NCBI RefSeq assembly: GCF_001426865.1
Contig: NZ_LMFO01000016.1
Coordinates: 1-64,000 of the forward strand
DNA from: Paenibacillus sp. Root52
Lineage (GTDB): Bacteria; Bacillota; Bacilli; Paenibacillales; Paenibacillaceae
Length of the DNA stretch: 64,000 nucleotides
Direction of reading: 5' to 3'
How positions within the stretch are numbered: the first letter of the stretch is position 1; each line of letters opens with the position of its first letter. Below the pieces are notes generated by a model that saw only the letters and a program-made list of their open reading frames with translations, was not told the origin of the DNA and searched no databases. Shown one piece after another: positions 45,448-56,253 of the stretch. The translations under genes and the position numbers were made by a program.

Positions 45448-45490
45448 TGTTCAGGGTGCATATACATAACGTAAGGAATGAGGAAAAGGT

Positions 45491-46930
45491 ATGGAAGCTT
45501 TACGCTGGGACAAGCTGGTGAAACATGTTCTGGATGCAGCGGAAGAGCATCAATTATGGGTTCCTGGGGATCGGATTGTCGTCGCTGTGTCGGGCGGGCC
45601 GGACTCGGTGGCTTTTTTGCATATCATGCACGAGATAAGCTCAAACCATATGCCGTTACAATTGATCTGTGCTCATGTACATCATGGATTTCGAAGTGAA
45701 TCTGATCAAGAAGCGGAAATGGTGGAGGCACTGGCAGCCCATTTGGGAATGCCATTTGAATGGATACGAGCAGATATTCCTTCTTATATGAAGATTACAG
45801 GTCAAGGATCTCAAGAGGCTGCACGAGATAGACGTTATGCATTTTTACATGAGGTAGCAAGCAAATACGATGCAGCAAGCATTGCACTTGCTCATCATGC
45901 CGACGATCAGGCGGAGACGGTCATGCTTCATTTGCTGCGTGGCAGCGGCCTATCTGGACTGAGTGGAATGAAGTTTAAACGGCGTGAAAAAAATGTGGAA
46001 CTTATTCGTCCATGTCTTCGTATAAACAAGACAGACCTTGTAGAAGCTTGTAATACCAAGGGATTTCCGTACTTTACGGATGAGAGTAACTCCCTGCGTA
46101 AATATCGGCGTAATGCCATTCGCTTGGATGTCCTTCCTTTTTTGGGGCAGTATAATGGACAGTTAACGCCGTCATTGAATCGACTCGCTGAAATTGTAGG
46201 CGATGAAGACGATTTCATGGAACAAGGTGCATATGACGCATACAGGTGTCTAGTGCAGGAGAACGGCGGAAGGCTAACCTTTGAGGTGCCTTCCTTTTTG
46301 AAGTTACATGTCGCTTTACAACGAAGGTTGATTAAACTAATATTGAATTATCTGCCTTTGGACAGTGATTTTGTCGACTTTACCCGTATCGAAACCATTC
46401 GCCGGAAGGTGATGGAGCCCTCTGTGACGACCTGGAGCCTGGATATAGGACAGACACTTGTCTGTACCCGGGAGTATGATTTGATCTCCTTTGGCATACG
46501 GAATGACGTACAGGATCAAACCTACGAGTATCGTCTAACGAATTGGAGAGAAACGTATGAGTTTCCACTCTCCGAAATCAATCGATTTCTTCGCTTGACG
46601 ACCGTAATCCCCGAGGACTATCTTGTACCGGAATCAGCGAACCAAGCCGCATTCGATGCGGATCAACTGGTTATGCCGCTGATTGTGCGTTCACGGTTAC
46701 CTGGAGATACCATGAAAGTCATGGGATTAAACGGAAGCAAAAAGGTGAAAAATATTTTCATCGATGAGAAAATCCCACCCTCTGTCCGTCCACGAATTCC
46801 AGTGGTGTGTGATGGAGCGGGCAACATTATTTGGTTGCCTGGTGTTCGTCGCTCGAACGTAGCACCGGTTCAAGAGGATACTTCCGCAATTTTATACATG
46901 ACTGTAGGCGATTCAGCGATTCAGGGGTAG
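45491..46930 (+). CDS. tilS: tRNA(Ile)-lysidine synthetase
   Basis: Encodes 479 residues. The PP-loop SGGPDS lies at residues 34-39, with HVHHGFR and ALAHHADDQAETVMLHLLRG beyond, and a C-terminal substrate domain ending in KVMGLNGSKKVKNIFIDEKIP. It converts C34 of tRNA-Ile(CAU) to lysidine, essential for AUA decoding. hpt follows 53 nt later, as in B. subtilis. Confidence 0.96.
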   Translation: MEALRWDKLVKHVLDAAEEHQLWVPGDRIVVAVSGGPDSVAFLHIMHEISSNHMPLQLICAHVHHGFRSESDQEAEMVEALAAHLGMPFEWIRADIPSYMKITGQGSQEAARDRRYAFLHEVASKYDAASIALAHHADDQAETVMLHLLRGSGLSGLSGMKFKRREKNVELIRPCLRINKTDLVEACNTKGFPYFTDESNSLRKYRRNAIRLDVLPFLGQYNGQLTPSLNRLAEIVGDEDDFMEQGAYDAYRCLVQENGGRLTFEVPSFLKLHVALQRRLIKLILNYLPLDSDFVDFTRIETIRRKVMEPSVTTWSLDIGQTLVCTREYDLISFGIRNDVQDQTYEYRLTNWRETYEFPLSEINRFLRLTTVIPEDYLVPESANQAAFDADQLVMPLIVRSRLPGDTMKVMGLNGSKKVKNIFIDEKIPPSVRPRIPVVCDGAGNIIWLPGVRRSNVAPVQEDTSAILYMTVGDSAIQG

Positions 46931-46983
46931 TGGTTATGGTTCAGGTAAGGCTTTCATAGTATAACTTTAGGAGGTTCGCACAG

Positions 46984-47523
46984 TTGCAGAATGATATTCA
47001 GGAAGTATTGATTAGCGAAGAAGAGATTCAGAGTAAGGTTAAAGAATTAGGCGCAACATTAAGTGCCGAGTATGAAGGTCGCAACCCTTTGGTCATTTGC
47101 GTGCTCAAAGGTGCGTTTATATTTATGGCTGATTTGGTTAAGAACATAACGGTACCTGTTGAAATGGATTTTATGGCAGTATCCAGTTATGGCGCTTCCA
47201 CCAAATCGTCAGGGGTTGTCAAAATCATTAAGGATCTGGATGTTTCGGTTGAAGGTCGCGAGGTTCTGATTGTCGAAGACATTATTGATAGTGGACTCAC
47301 GCTCAGTTACCTGATTGATCTTCTTGAAAACCGTGGCTCCAAGTCTGTGCGTGTAGTCACGCTGTTTGATAAGCCATCAGGCCGCAAGGTCGAGCTAGAA
47401 GCTCATTACACAGGCTTTGACATTCCTGACGCATTCATCGTTGGATACGGTTTGGATTACGCTGAGCAGTACCGGAATCTTCCTTATATCGGGATTTTGA
47501 AGCCGGAAGTCTACACCAGCTAA
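46984..47523 (+). CDS. hpt: Hypoxanthine phosphoribosyltransferase
   Basis: Encodes 179 residues from a TTG start, with AGGAGG 9 nt upstream. It salvages hypoxanthine and guanine with PRPP. Motifs are [13 protein letters not shown], the PRPP loop [14 protein letters not shown] and [20 protein letters not shown]. In B. subtilis Hpt also partners TilS and FtsH neighbours in one locus. Confidence 0.97.
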   Translation: MQNDIQEVLISEEEIQSKVKELGATLSAEYEGRNPLVICVLKGAFIFMADLVKNITVPVEMDFMAVSSYGASTKSSGVVKIIKDLDVSVEGREVLIVEDIIDSGLTLSYLIDLLENRGSKSVRVVTLFDKPSGRKVELEAHYTGFDIPDAFIVGYGLDYAEQYRNLPYIGILKPEVYTS

Positions 47524-47564
47524 TATCATCCTGGACCCAAGCCTTGAGAGTTTTCTGGCTTCTG

Positions 47565-47594
47565 TTGAGAAGCCGTGTCGGGCTATGTTAAAAT
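47565..47594 (+). promoter_or_regulatory. Candidate ftsH promoter
   Basis: TTGAGA, 18 bp, TAAAAT, 29 bp before the ftsH ATG. A GGCTTCT-GTTG-AGAAGCC hairpin overlaps the -35. Confidence 0.4.
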
Positions 47595-47623
47595 AATTAA
47601 AGTGTCTCGAGAGGAGGTAGGGG

Positions 47624-49669
47624 ATGAATCGGTTCATCCGGAATTCTGCTTTTTATTTAATTCTTTTTTTAGTCGTGGTGGGCATAGTCCAATTCGTCAG
47701 CAATGGCGGCGAAGCCACCGATAATCCTAGATATGATCAGTTGCGTGCAGCAGTTAAGGCCAACAATGTTGCTGAATTGACGGTTCAATTCGACGGTCAG
47801 TCGTTTCTGGTAACCGGTCAATACAAAGAGAAGCCTGCAGAAGCCAAATCAGAAAACTTCTCAACGTATATTCCTCCTACGGATGAAGCGATTAGTGAAC
47901 TTGTAGCGGCAAGTGAAACTAATAATTTTCAATTTAATCAGGAGCCAATGAGACGTGACAGCATCTGGCTGACACTGTTGACCTCTTTTATTCCTTTGAT
48001 CATTATGTTCCTGTTGTTCTTCTTCCTGTTTAATCAGGCGCAAGGCGGCGGCGGTAAAGTAATGAACTTTGGTAAAAGTCGTGCTCGTCTCTATAACGAA
48101 GAGAAAAAACGGGTTACGTTTGAAGACGTTGCTGGTGCTGATGAAGAGAAGCAGGAACTTGTTGAAGTCGTTGACTTCCTCAAAGATCCTCGTAAATTTG
48201 CAGCAGTAGGTGCACGTATTCCTAAGGGCGTATTGCTCGTAGGTCCTCCGGGTACTGGTAAAACATTGCTCGCACGTGCCGTAGCCGGTGAAGCGGGTGT
48301 ACCGTTCTTCAGTATTTCCGGTTCTGACTTCGTTGAAATGTTCGTCGGTGTCGGTGCATCACGTGTACGTGATTTGTTTGAAAATGCGAAGAAAAATGCC
48401 CCATGTATCATCTTTATTGATGAGATTGATGCTGTAGGACGTCAGCGTGGAGCTGGCCTTGGCGGTGGACACGATGAACGTGAACAGACGCTCAACCAGT
48501 TGCTCGTTGAAATGGACGGATTCGGCGCTAACGAAGGTATCATCATCGTAGCTGCAACGAACCGTGCAGATATTCTTGACCCTGCCTTGCTGCGTCCAGG
48601 ACGTTTTGACCGTCAAATTACGGTTGACCGCCCAGATGTTAAAGGCCGTGAAGCTGTCTTGAAAGTACACTCTCGTAACAAACCTCTGACCAAAGATGTG
48701 AAGATGGATGTTATCGCGAAGCGTACAACGGGCTTCTCTGGTGCTGATCTAGAGAATCTCTTGAACGAAGCGGCATTGCTCGCAGCACGTCGTAATCGTA
48801 GAGATATCTCCATGAAAGAAGTTGACGAGGCGATTGACCGTGTCATTGTTGGTACGGAGAAGAAGAGCCGTGTTATCAGTGACCGTGAGAAACGAATTGT
48901 TGCTTATCACGAAGCAGGTCACACCATTGTTGGTTATTTCTTGGAACATGCCGATATGGTACATAAAGTTACTATCATTCCGCGCGGACGTGCGGGTGGA
49001 TATGTAATCATGTTGCCAAAAGAAGATCGTATGCTTGTCACCAAGCAAGAGCTGCTCGACAAAGTAACAGGACTCCTTGGAGGCCGTGTTGCAGAAGAAT
49101 TGTTCATCGGCGAAATTGGTACTGGTGCATACAGCGACTTCCAACAAGCGACAGGTATTGTTCGTAGCATGGTTATGGAATATGGTATGAGTGAAAAATT
49201 GGGTCCAATGCAATTCGGAAGTTCACAAGGACAAGTGTTCCTTGGTCGTGATATTGGGCATGAACAGAATTACTCGGATTCCATTGCATATGAGATTGAT
49301 CAGGAAATGCAGCGCTTTATTAACGATTGTTACGAGAAATGTAAGGACTTGCTCGTAAAACATACGAGAGAGATGCATCTGATCGCAGAAACGTTGCTTG
49401 AAGTGGAGACTTTGGAAATGGATCAGATCAAGCAATTGATCGAGACAGGTTCTCTGACTCCGGTAGCTGAGAGCAACAATGATGATGAAGGTACGCCGAA
49501 CGAAAGCGGAGAGCCAATCGTTGATAACATCGGCGATGTGCGTGTCCGTATTCAAGGCAAGGATGAAACACCTGGAACACCATCGGGTGATATTCCTAAC
49601 GAAACTCCGAATCTGGATAAACCTAATGGTAATGATCCAGATGATGGTGGAACGAAACCAACATCATAA
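47624..49669 (+). CDS. ftsH: ATP-dependent zinc metalloprotease FtsH
   Basis: Encodes 681 residues; usual length is about 640, the excess being a disordered tail rich in Asn, Pro and Asp (about 605-681). Two membrane helices lie at about 5-24 and 112-135. The AAA module has Walker A GPPGTGKT (207-214), Walker B IIFIDEID and an arginine-finger region; the zinc site is HEAGH at 429-433. It degrades unfolded membrane proteins and regulators, and in B. subtilis aids sporulation. GAGGAGGT precedes the ATG. Confidence 0.97.
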   Translation: MNRFIRNSAFYLILFLVVVGIVQFVSNGGEATDNPRYDQLRAAVKANNVAELTVQFDGQSFLVTGQYKEKPAEAKSENFSTYIPPTDEAISELVAASETNNFQFNQEPMRRDSIWLTLLTSFIPLIIMFLLFFFLFNQAQGGGGKVMNFGKSRARLYNEEKKRVTFEDVAGADEEKQELVEVVDFLKDPRKFAAVGARIPKGVLLVGPPGTGKTLLARAVAGEAGVPFFSISGSDFVEMFVGVGASRVRDLFENAKKNAPCIIFIDEIDAVGRQRGAGLGGGHDEREQTLNQLLVEMDGFGANEGIIIVAATNRADILDPALLRPGRFDRQITVDRPDVKGREAVLKVHSRNKPLTKDVKMDVIAKRTTGFSGADLENLLNEAALLAARRNRRDISMKEVDEAIDRVIVGTEKKSRVISDREKRIVAYHEAGHTIVGYFLEHADMVHKVTIIPRGRAGGYVIMLPKEDRMLVTKQELLDKVTGLLGGRVAEELFIGEIGTGAYSDFQQATGIVRSMVMEYGMSEKLGPMQFGSSQGQVFLGRDIGHEQNYSDSIAYEIDQEMQRFINDCYEKCKDLLVKHTREMHLIAETLLEVETLEMDQIKQLIETGSLTPVAESNNDDEGTPNESGEPIVDNIGDVRVRIQGKDETPGTPSGDIPNETPNLDKPNGNDPDDGGTKPTS

Positions 49670-49705
49670 TCTAAATTAATGATCTGTCTAATGACAGATA
49701 CAAAG

Positions 49706-49732
49706 AGGAGAGCCCAAGGGCTCTCCTTTTTT
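49706..49732 (+). terminator. ftsH terminator
   Basis: AGGAGAGCCC and GGGCTCTCCT pair perfectly around AA, then TTTTT. Confidence 0.93.
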
Positions 49733-49869
49733 ATGTCTTAGAATCAATTCAAGGAATGATGATATGCATACGGATTATTTTAAATTATATATAACGATAA
49801 TGACGAGATTGAGGAAGAACCATGCAGAAAATGGGTAGTTATCGGGGAGTTCTGCAGCCTTTTCATTTA

Positions 49870-49898
49870 TTGACAGAGTCGTGAACGTTGTGTACATT
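49870..49898 (+). promoter_or_regulatory. nadABC promoter (sigma-A)
   Basis: TTGACA-N17-TACATT, 105 bp upstream of nadA. The rest of the 330-bp ftsH-nadA gap shows a GCAGAA/TTCTGC hairpin near 49829-49857 and no gene. AGGTGTTAAACC just after the predicted start could be an operator half-site; I could not identify a full one. Confidence 0.65.
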
Positions 49899-50002
49899 AG
49901 GTGTTAAACCGCTTGTGATTCGTTTCTCAAGCGAAAAATGGTGACGTAGACAGTCATACGAAACAGTGAACAACACTGTCCCGATAAAGGAGAGGATCAC
50001 AG

Positions 50003-50941
50003 GTGGAAGCTCTGGCTTTAGAGCGCAAGGCTGAGATGAACCGTGAGCTGCGTGAGCGGTTGATGGAGTTGAAAAAGGAACGTAATGCTATTATTCTTGC
50101 TCATTATTACCAACGTGATGAAGTACAGGAAGTTGCCGATTTTCGCGGAGATTCATTTCTGTTAGCTCAAAAGGCTGCAGAGACTGATGCAGATGTAATC
50201 GTATTCTGCGGGGTTCATTTTATGGGTGAAAGCGCTAAAATTCTGGCACCAAACAAAACGGTTATTATTCCGGATGAACGTGCAGGTTGCCCGATGGCCG
50301 ATATGGTCAACGTTGAAGGGCTCCGTAAGTTAAAAGCACAACATCCAAATGCCAAAGTGGTTACGTATATCAATTCCTCGGCGGAGATCAAAGCAGAAAC
50401 GGATATCTGTTGCACCTCAGCAAATGCTGTTAAAGTGATCCAATCTGTTGATTCCGATGAAATCATCTGGGTACCTGATAAAAATCTAGGTCATTATGTG
50501 CAGCAACATACGGACAAAAAGATGATTATCTGGGAAGGGTACTGTAATACCCACGATATGCTAACGGTTAAAGATGTTGTGGAGATGAGAGCTAAATATC
50601 CGAATGCTGAATTTGTTGTCCATCCTGAATGTCGCCCAGAAGTAGTGGAGATGGGTGATTTTGTAGGCAGCACTACAGCTATTCTTGAATACTGCAAGAA
50701 GTCCACAACGAAAGAGTTCATCGTAGGTACCGAAGATGGAACAGGGTATCAGCTCCGTCTGGATAGCCCAGACAAACAGTTTCATTTTGCCACCAAGTTT
50801 CTCGTTTGCCCTAACATGAAGGTGAATAACCTGAAGAAGCTGGTGAAGTGTCTGGAAACGATGAAGCCGCAAATTTACGTACCACCAGCTGTTGCTGACA
50901 AAGCTAGAGAATCACTAGAGCGTATGTTACTGGTGAAGTAA
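50003..50941 (+). CDS. nadA: Quinolinate synthase A
   Basis: Encodes 312 residues from a GTG start, with AAAGGAGAGG upstream. It condenses iminoaspartate and dihydroxyacetone phosphate on a 4Fe-4S cluster to quinolinate. Motifs are ILAHYYQRDEVQEVADFRGDSF, GCPMADM, CCTSANA, VHPECRPEV and FLVCPNMK; conserved cysteines for the cluster are present. It begins a nadA-nadB-nadC-coaX run. Confidence 0.96.
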   Translation: MEALALERKAEMNRELRERLMELKKERNAIILAHYYQRDEVQEVADFRGDSFLLAQKAAETDADVIVFCGVHFMGESAKILAPNKTVIIPDERAGCPMADMVNVEGLRKLKAQHPNAKVVTYINSSAEIKAETDICCTSANAVKVIQSVDSDEIIWVPDKNLGHYVQQHTDKKMIIWEGYCNTHDMLTVKDVVEMRAKYPNAEFVVHPECRPEVVEMGDFVGSTTAILEYCKKSTTKEFIVGTEDGTGYQLRLDSPDKQFHFATKFLVCPNMKVNNLKKLVKCLETMKPQIYVPPAVADKARESLERMLLVK

Positions 50942-50976
50942 CGTGCGTTACTCTTGCTCCAAGACGGGTGAATAAT

Positions 50977-52593
50977 ATGATACCTTCATACTTAGTCGAT
51001 TTTGATCTCTCCTCACTGCCTGTAGTCGAGACGGATGTGCTAGTGATTGGTTCAGGCATTGCGGGATTGTTCACTGCCATCAAAGCCGGTGAAGAGCGCC
51101 GCGTGTTGATGATTACGAAGAAATCGTTATTGGAAAGCAACACACGGTATGCCCAAGGAGGAATTGCCGCTGTCATTGCAGAGGATGATTCCCCCGCATA
51201 CCATTTACAGGATACGTTAATCGCTGGAGCAGGCTTATGCCGCTCCGCAGCGGTTGAGGCGTTGGTGAATGAAGGCCCAGATGGTGTTAAGGAATTAATC
51301 AGACTGGGAACAGCATTCGATGAGGAGAACGGCGTGCTGGCGTTGACGCAGGAAGGAGCGCATAGCCACCGCCGTATTTTGCATGCAAATGGAGATGCAA
51401 CAGGGTATGAAATTGTGCGAGCGCTGGCTGTAGAGGCCAATGAGCACCCTGGCATTGAAGTATGGGATGAACATTTTGTTATTGATTTGATCACTGATCA
51501 TGGTGAATGTATAGGAGCCCTTGTCCAAAAAGCAGATGGCTCACAGGTGTTTGTAAAAGCTCAGGCAACAGTTCTATGCTCTGGCGGTGCTGGACAGTTG
51601 TATCGATATACTACGAATCCAGAGGTCGCAACGGCTGATGGGGTAGCTATGGCTTATCGTGCCGGGGCTGTCATTCGGGATATGGAGTTCATTCAATTTC
51701 ATCCGACCTCCTTATGTTACCCGGGAGCCCCACGTTTCCTCATATCGGAGGCAGTTCGGGGTGAAGGTGCTGTGTTGCGTAATGTGAAAGGCGAACGCTT
51801 TATGGAACGCTACCATGAACAGCTTGAGCTGGCTCCTCGTGATATTGTAGCTAGAGCGATTGTCAGTGAAATGGAAGCCACCAACAGCACCTTCGTCTAC
51901 TTAGACATTACGCATGAATCAACCGAACTGATCAAGCATCGCTTTCCCACTATTCATGAAACCTGCATGAGGTACGGGCTTGATATGACCACAGACTGGA
52001 TTCCAGTTGCACCTGCAGCCCATTACATGATGGGTGGTGTGAAGACAGACCTTAGCGGCGAGAGCAGTATTGGCAGGTTGTTCGCATGTGGCGAGGTTTC
52101 ATCTACAGGAGTACACGGAGCAAATCGTCTGGCGAGCAATTCCTTGTCAGAAGCGATCGTGTTTGGGCGAAGAATAGTGGAGCGAGTTCTTACCCTTCCG
52201 CCGCTGGCTCCAATACGTTATGAGCACTTTGCTGGAGGTATTGGAAGAAAAGTCGTGGCAGAGCAGAGACCTGTATCTGAACGACGTCTACGACTACAAA
52301 AAATGATGGTGCGTTATGTTGGTCTGCGCCGTAACGGGGTTAATCTGCAAGGAGCTATGGAACAACTTCAGCATGAGTTACACTATTTTGACCAGATGCT
52401 TACACAAAGGGAAGAGATGGAGTATGCCAACCTTTTGACATGTGCATGGCTAGTGACTACAGGTGCGTTACATCGGCAGGAAAGCCGAGGGGCACACTAT
52501 CGGGAAGATTTCCCGCAGCGTGATGATGTAGTCTGGCAGAAGCATAGTCTGCAGCAGCGAGAACAAGCGATTGTGGAGGAATTGATGTCATGA
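50977..52593 (+). CDS. nadB: L-aspartate oxidase
   Basis: Encodes about 538 residues from the ATG at 50977 (a GTG at 50968 is alternative). It is a flavoprotein oxidising aspartate to iminoaspartate for NadA. Motifs are VLVIGSGIAGLFTAI (FAD), NTRYAQGGIAAVI, HPTSLCYPGAPRFLISEAVRGEGA and HGANRLASNSLSEAIVFG. The stop overlaps nadC by four bases (ATGA). Confidence 0.96.
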   Translation: MIPSYLVDFDLSSLPVVETDVLVIGSGIAGLFTAIKAGEERRVLMITKKSLLESNTRYAQGGIAAVIAEDDSPAYHLQDTLIAGAGLCRSAAVEALVNEGPDGVKELIRLGTAFDEENGVLALTQEGAHSHRRILHANGDATGYEIVRALAVEANEHPGIEVWDEHFVIDLITDHGECIGALVQKADGSQVFVKAQATVLCSGGAGQLYRYTTNPEVATADGVAMAYRAGAVIRDMEFIQFHPTSLCYPGAPRFLISEAVRGEGAVLRNVKGERFMERYHEQLELAPRDIVARAIVSEMEATNSTFVYLDITHESTELIKHRFPTIHETCMRYGLDMTTDWIPVAPAAHYMMGGVKTDLSGESSIGRLFACGEVSSTGVHGANRLASNSLSEAIVFGRRIVERVLTLPPLAPIRYEHFAGGIGRKVVAEQRPVSERRLRLQKMMVRYVGLRRNGVNLQGAMEQLQHELHYFDQMLTQREEMEYANLLTCAWLVTTGALHRQESRGAHYREDFPQRDDVVWQKHSLQQREQAIVEELMS

Positions 52594-53456
52594 TATTGAA
52601 CGGATATAATGAAGAACTCATCGAACAAATTAAAAGTTGGCTTCGTGAGGATGTTGGTGCCGGGGATGTGACCTCTAGTGTAACGATTCCAGCAGGCCAT
52701 CAATCCAAGGCGGTTATTCATGCCAAAGACAACGGCATCATTGCAGGTATCAATGTAGCTGAACTGGTGTTTCAAGTTGTAGACCCTGCATTAGTATTTA
52801 AACCGCTGGTTCAAGATGGCGACTTGGTTACAACAGGTACTATACTCGCTGAGGTGGAAGGAAGTACACACCGCTTGTTAACAGGTGAACGGCTGGCTCT
52901 GAACCTGCTGCAGCGGATGTCGGGTATTGCTACTCGTACACGTTCTTATGTGGAAGCAATCGAAGGCCTAGCCACGAAGCTTGTAGATACACGTAAGACT
53001 ACACCGGGTCATCGATTACTTGAGAAATACGCCGTGCGTGTGGGTGGTGGATCGAATCATCGCTTTGGTTTATATGATGCGGTTATGATTAAAGATAATC
53101 ATATCAAGGGTTCAGGTGGCATTACAGCCGCAGTTGAGCGTGCTAGGGCAGCTATTCCGCATACCATGACCATTGAAGTGGAGACGGAAAACCTGGATCA
53201 GGTACGAGAGGCATTGCAAGCTGGAGCGGATATCATTATGCTGGATAACATGCACCCAGATCGTATGCGTGAGGCGGTTGCGATAATCCGTGAGCAGTCT
53301 CCGCATATGAAAGTTGAGGCTTCAGGTAACGTCTCTTTGAAAACCATTCGTGGCATTGCAGAGAGTGGTGTGGATGTAATCTCAGTTGGCAGGTTAACCT
53401 ACTCTTTTGAGAGCCTGGATATTAGCCTTGATTTAAACGAAAAGAAAGAGGGGTGA
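52590..53456 (+). CDS. nadC: Nicotinate-nucleotide pyrophosphorylase (carboxylating)
   Basis: Encodes 288 residues. It turns quinolinate and PRPP into nicotinate mononucleotide. Motifs are WLREDVGAGDVTS, ERLALNLLQRMSGIATRT, DTRKTTPGHRLLEKYAVRVGGGSNHRFGLYDAVMIKDNH and VISVGRLTYS. It completes the de novo NAD pathway of this operon. Confidence 0.97.
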   Translation: MILNGYNEELIEQIKSWLREDVGAGDVTSSVTIPAGHQSKAVIHAKDNGIIAGINVAELVFQVVDPALVFKPLVQDGDLVTTGTILAEVEGSTHRLLTGERLALNLLQRMSGIATRTRSYVEAIEGLATKLVDTRKTTPGHRLLEKYAVRVGGGSNHRFGLYDAVMIKDNHIKGSGGITAAVERARAAIPHTMTIEVETENLDQVREALQAGADIIMLDNMHPDRMREAVAIIREQSPHMKVEASGNVSLKTIRGIAESGVDVISVGRLTYSFESLDISLDLNEKKEG

Positions 53457-53464
53457 ACCTCTTT
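53445..53464 (+). promoter_or_regulatory. Hairpin hiding the coaX ribosome site and start
   Basis: AAAGAGG (53445-53451) and CCTCTTT (53458-53464) pair perfectly around GGTGAA. The stem holds part of the Shine-Dalgarno and the first two bases of the coaX TTG, and the nadC stop lies in its loop. A ribosome finishing nadC would open it. Confidence 0.6.
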
Positions 53465-54233
53465 GATTCTTGTAGTAGACGTGGGCAACAGCAATATCGT
53501 TCTTGGTGTATATCAAGGTCGAACGTTGCTCCACCATTTTCGCTTGAGCACATCTCGTCAGTCCACAGTGGATGAATACGGCGTATTGATTTATAATTTA
53601 TTTCATATGTCCGGTATCTCTACACGTGACATTGAAGGAGTTATCATTTCATCTGTCGTTCCACCACTGGTGAATGTAATTGAAACAATGTGTGCTAAGT
53701 ATGTTGGCAAAAAGCCAATGCTTGTTGGGCCTGGAATTAAGACAGGACTTAATCTGCGTTACGAGAACCCTCGTGAAGTAGGTGCAGATCGAATCGTGAA
53801 TGCAGTAGCAGCCGTTCATAAATATGGGGGGCCGCTTGTCGTTGTTGATTTCGGAACAGCTACGACATTTGACTGTATTGACGAGAAGGGCAATTATTTA
53901 GGTGGTGCCATCGTACCAGGCATTCATATTGCCACCGAAGCACTGTACGAGCGTGCGTCTAAGTTACCTCGTATTGAGTTAGAGAAACCCAAGAAGGTCA
54001 TAGGCCGTAATACGGTTCATGCCATGCAGGCGGGTATTATCTATGGTTATGCAGGGCAGGTAGATGGGATCGTGGAACGCATTCGTGAGGAGCTGGGAGC
54101 GAAGCCAAAGGTCATCGCGACCGGTGGACTTGCTGCCTTGATTGCAGAAGAAACCCGCAGCATCGAAGAAGTCGATCCGCTGCTTACGCTTGAAGGGCTG
54201 CGTATCATTTATGAGCGGAACCGGGAAAGGTAA
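53463..54233 (+). CDS. coaX: Type III pantothenate kinase
   Basis: Encodes 256 residues from a TTG start. It phosphorylates pantothenate, the first step of CoA synthesis. Motifs are [60 protein letters not shown] and GGAIVPGI. The start lies 6 nt after the nadC stop, in a hairpin that suggests translational coupling. Confidence 0.96.
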   Translation: MILVVDVGNSNIVLGVYQGRTLLHHFRLSTSRQSTVDEYGVLIYNLFHMSGISTRDIEGVIISSVVPPLVNVIETMCAKYVGKKPMLVGPGIKTGLNLRYENPREVGADRIVNAVAAVHKYGGPLVVVDFGTATTFDCIDEKGNYLGGAIVPGIHIATEALYERASKLPRIELEKPKKVIGRNTVHAMQAGIIYGYAGQVDGIVERIREELGAKPKVIATGGLAALIAEETRSIEEVDPLLTLEGLRIIYERNRER

Positions 54234-54353
54234 GATCAAAGGGCGCAGACAGCGGGCTGATTAGACAGTCTTACGTGTTGTGCCGTTTTTTTTCTTCTAC
54301 ATTAGATGGATACACAATAATACATGGCAAAACGCCAAAGGAGGCTGAATGAC

Positions 54354-55241
54354 TTGGAAAACAAAAAACAAGATCGATTAATTCGAGGTACAGCAATGGA
54401 TGGACGGGTTAGAGCATTTGCTGTCCAGACGACAGAATTGGTTGAGGAGCTGCGCAGAAGACACGATACGTTTCCCACGGCTACAGCTGCCATGGGGCGT
54501 ACCCTTACAGCTGCGGCTATCATGGGTGCTATGCTTAAGGGAGAAGAGAAGCTCACCATTCAGGTTAAGGGCGATGGCCCAATCGGCCAGATTGTAGCAG
54601 ACGCTAATGCGAAAGGCGAAGTGCGTGGTTATGTTTCCAATCCACACGTGCACTTGCCTAGCAATAGTATGGGTAAATTGGATGTTGCGGGTGCAGTTGG
54701 AACGGAAGGTTTTGTCAATGTAACGAAGAACCTTGGACTGAAAGAGCCTTACCGCGGTAGTGTCCCAATTATCTCTGGTGAACTAGGTGAAGATTTCACG
54801 TATTATTTTGCTAAGTCAGAGCAAACGCCGTCTGCTGTAGGTGTAGGTGTTCTGGTTGATACGGATAACTCCGTGATCGTGGCAGGTGGATTTATTGTAC
54901 AGCTCCTTCCAGGACTATCTGATGATGAGATTACGGTTATTGAAAAGTCCATCGGCACACTGCCGCCAGTTACAACTTTGCTGGATCAAGGACTTGAGCT
55001 CGAACAATTATTGACTCGAATCCTCCCTGATGTACAAGTACTAGATGAGATGGATATTCGATTCCGTTGTGAGTGTTCACGGGAACGCGTAGAGCAAACG
55101 CTCATTAGCTTAGGCCAATCTGAGATGGAACAATTAATTGAAGAAGAAGGTCAGGCTGAAGTGGTATGTCAATTCTGTAATGAAGCGTATGATTTCAATA
55201 AGGAACAACTCGAGACCATTCTGGAGCAAGCCAAGAACTGA
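54354..55241 (+). CDS. hslO: Redox-regulated chaperone Hsp33
   Basis: Encodes about 295 residues from the TTG at 54354, 9 nt after AGGAGG (an upstream ATG at 54324 would contain that site). Hsp33 is a holdase activated by oxidation. The C-terminal zinc switch has CEC (FRCECSRERV) and CQFC (EVVCQFCNEAY). A neighbouring foldase gene follows by 23 nt. Confidence 0.95.
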   Translation: MENKKQDRLIRGTAMDGRVRAFAVQTTELVEELRRRHDTFPTATAAMGRTLTAAAIMGAMLKGEEKLTIQVKGDGPIGQIVADANAKGEVRGYVSNPHVHLPSNSMGKLDVAGAVGTEGFVNVTKNLGLKEPYRGSVPIISGELGEDFTYYFAKSEQTPSAVGVGVLVDTDNSVIVAGGFIVQLLPGLSDDEITVIEKSIGTLPPVTTLLDQGLELEQLLTRILPDVQVLDEMDIRFRCECSRERVEQTLISLGQSEMEQLIEEEGQAEVVCQFCNEAYDFNKEQLETILEQAKN

Positions 55242-55264
55242 TTCTAGCGGGGACGGGATACGGA

Positions 55265-56215
55265 ATGACAAGGCAAGAAAAGGGATTGTGGACGGCTGTA
55301 ATTGTCTTGACGCTTGGTATGCTTGTGATGGGTTCGGTCATGGTGGTGCAGGGTCTCAGGACAGGTCGTGAAGAGGGTGAACTGCCCCATGATTCGGGTC
55401 AAGAGGAAGGTAGCGCTGTAGCCACAATTAACGGAGAAGTGATCACGGATAAAGATTGGACAGATGCTTTGAAGAAGCGCTATGGCAGCGAATTATTGCT
55501 TCAGATGCTCAACCGCAAAGCAGTATATGCAGAAGCCATTGCACGTAATCTAACGGTGACACCTAGAGAAATTGCGAAGGAACTTACCAATGCAATGGAT
55601 GGATATGATTCGGAACAATCGTATTATGAAGAGATGCAATCTCAGCTCGGTTTATCTAGGCAGGATCTTGAACTGGAGGCAGGGTATAGGCTTCTCTTGG
55701 AGAAGATTGCAACGAGCAGCATTCAGATTAAGGATTCAGATATCGAGCGTTACTGGAACGAGCATCAAGAAGATTACGTTTCCCCAGAGAAGTATGATCT
55801 GTCCATGATTGTGGTGAAGGATAAAAGAGAAGCGGATTCCTTATTGGAAGCTCTGGAAAACGGGGCAGACTTCGAGCAGACCGCACGCGTCGAATCAACC
55901 GATAGCTTCTCTCGTGATTTGGGTGGGAAACTAGGCTGGATTGAGCAGAATGATCCATTTCAACCCGAAGAAGTATTGAACCTTGCAGGTCAATTGGAGA
56001 TCGGTGATATTGCAGGACCTGTAGATATTCAAGAAGGCTATGCTATCATCAAATTGAACGATATTCAGGAACGCCAGGAGCAATCGGCTGAAGAGGCTCA
56101 CGAGGAAATTCGGATGCAGCTGGCGTTAAGTCAAGCAGACCCTCTTCCCCAGGTGGAAGAAAGACTGCGAAACAAGTATGAAGCGGTGGTCGTTTCCGAT
56201 ATTCCGGCGTCATAA
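55265..56215 (+). CDS. Membrane-anchored SurA/PrsA-like peptidyl-prolyl isomerase (YacD type)
   Basis: Encodes 316 residues. An N-terminal membrane anchor (about 8-28) lacks a lipobox cysteine. A SurA-like N-domain (ATINGEVITDKDWTDALKKRYG) is followed by a parvulin domain (about 175-270) with KYDLSMIVVKDKREADSLLEAL, LGGKLGWI and VDIQEGYAIIKL. It is the second foldase of the window and lies where yacD is in B. subtilis. Confidence 0.9.
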   Translation: MTRQEKGLWTAVIVLTLGMLVMGSVMVVQGLRTGREEGELPHDSGQEEGSAVATINGEVITDKDWTDALKKRYGSELLLQMLNRKAVYAEAIARNLTVTPREIAKELTNAMDGYDSEQSYYEEMQSQLGLSRQDLELEAGYRLLLEKIATSSIQIKDSDIERYWNEHQEDYVSPEKYDLSMIVVKDKREADSLLEALENGADFEQTARVESTDSFSRDLGGKLGWIEQNDPFQPEEVLNLAGQLEIGDIAGPVDIQEGYAIIKLNDIQERQEQSAEEAHEEIRMQLALSQADPLPQVEERLRNKYEAVVVSDIPAS

Positions 56216-56253
56216 TCTATGAATAGATCTTGCGAATTAACTTCATCGTGATA

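Noticed and set aside
50968..50976. GTG start for nadB at 50968
   Set aside because: GGGTG overlapping it serves better as the ribosome site for the ATG at 50977.
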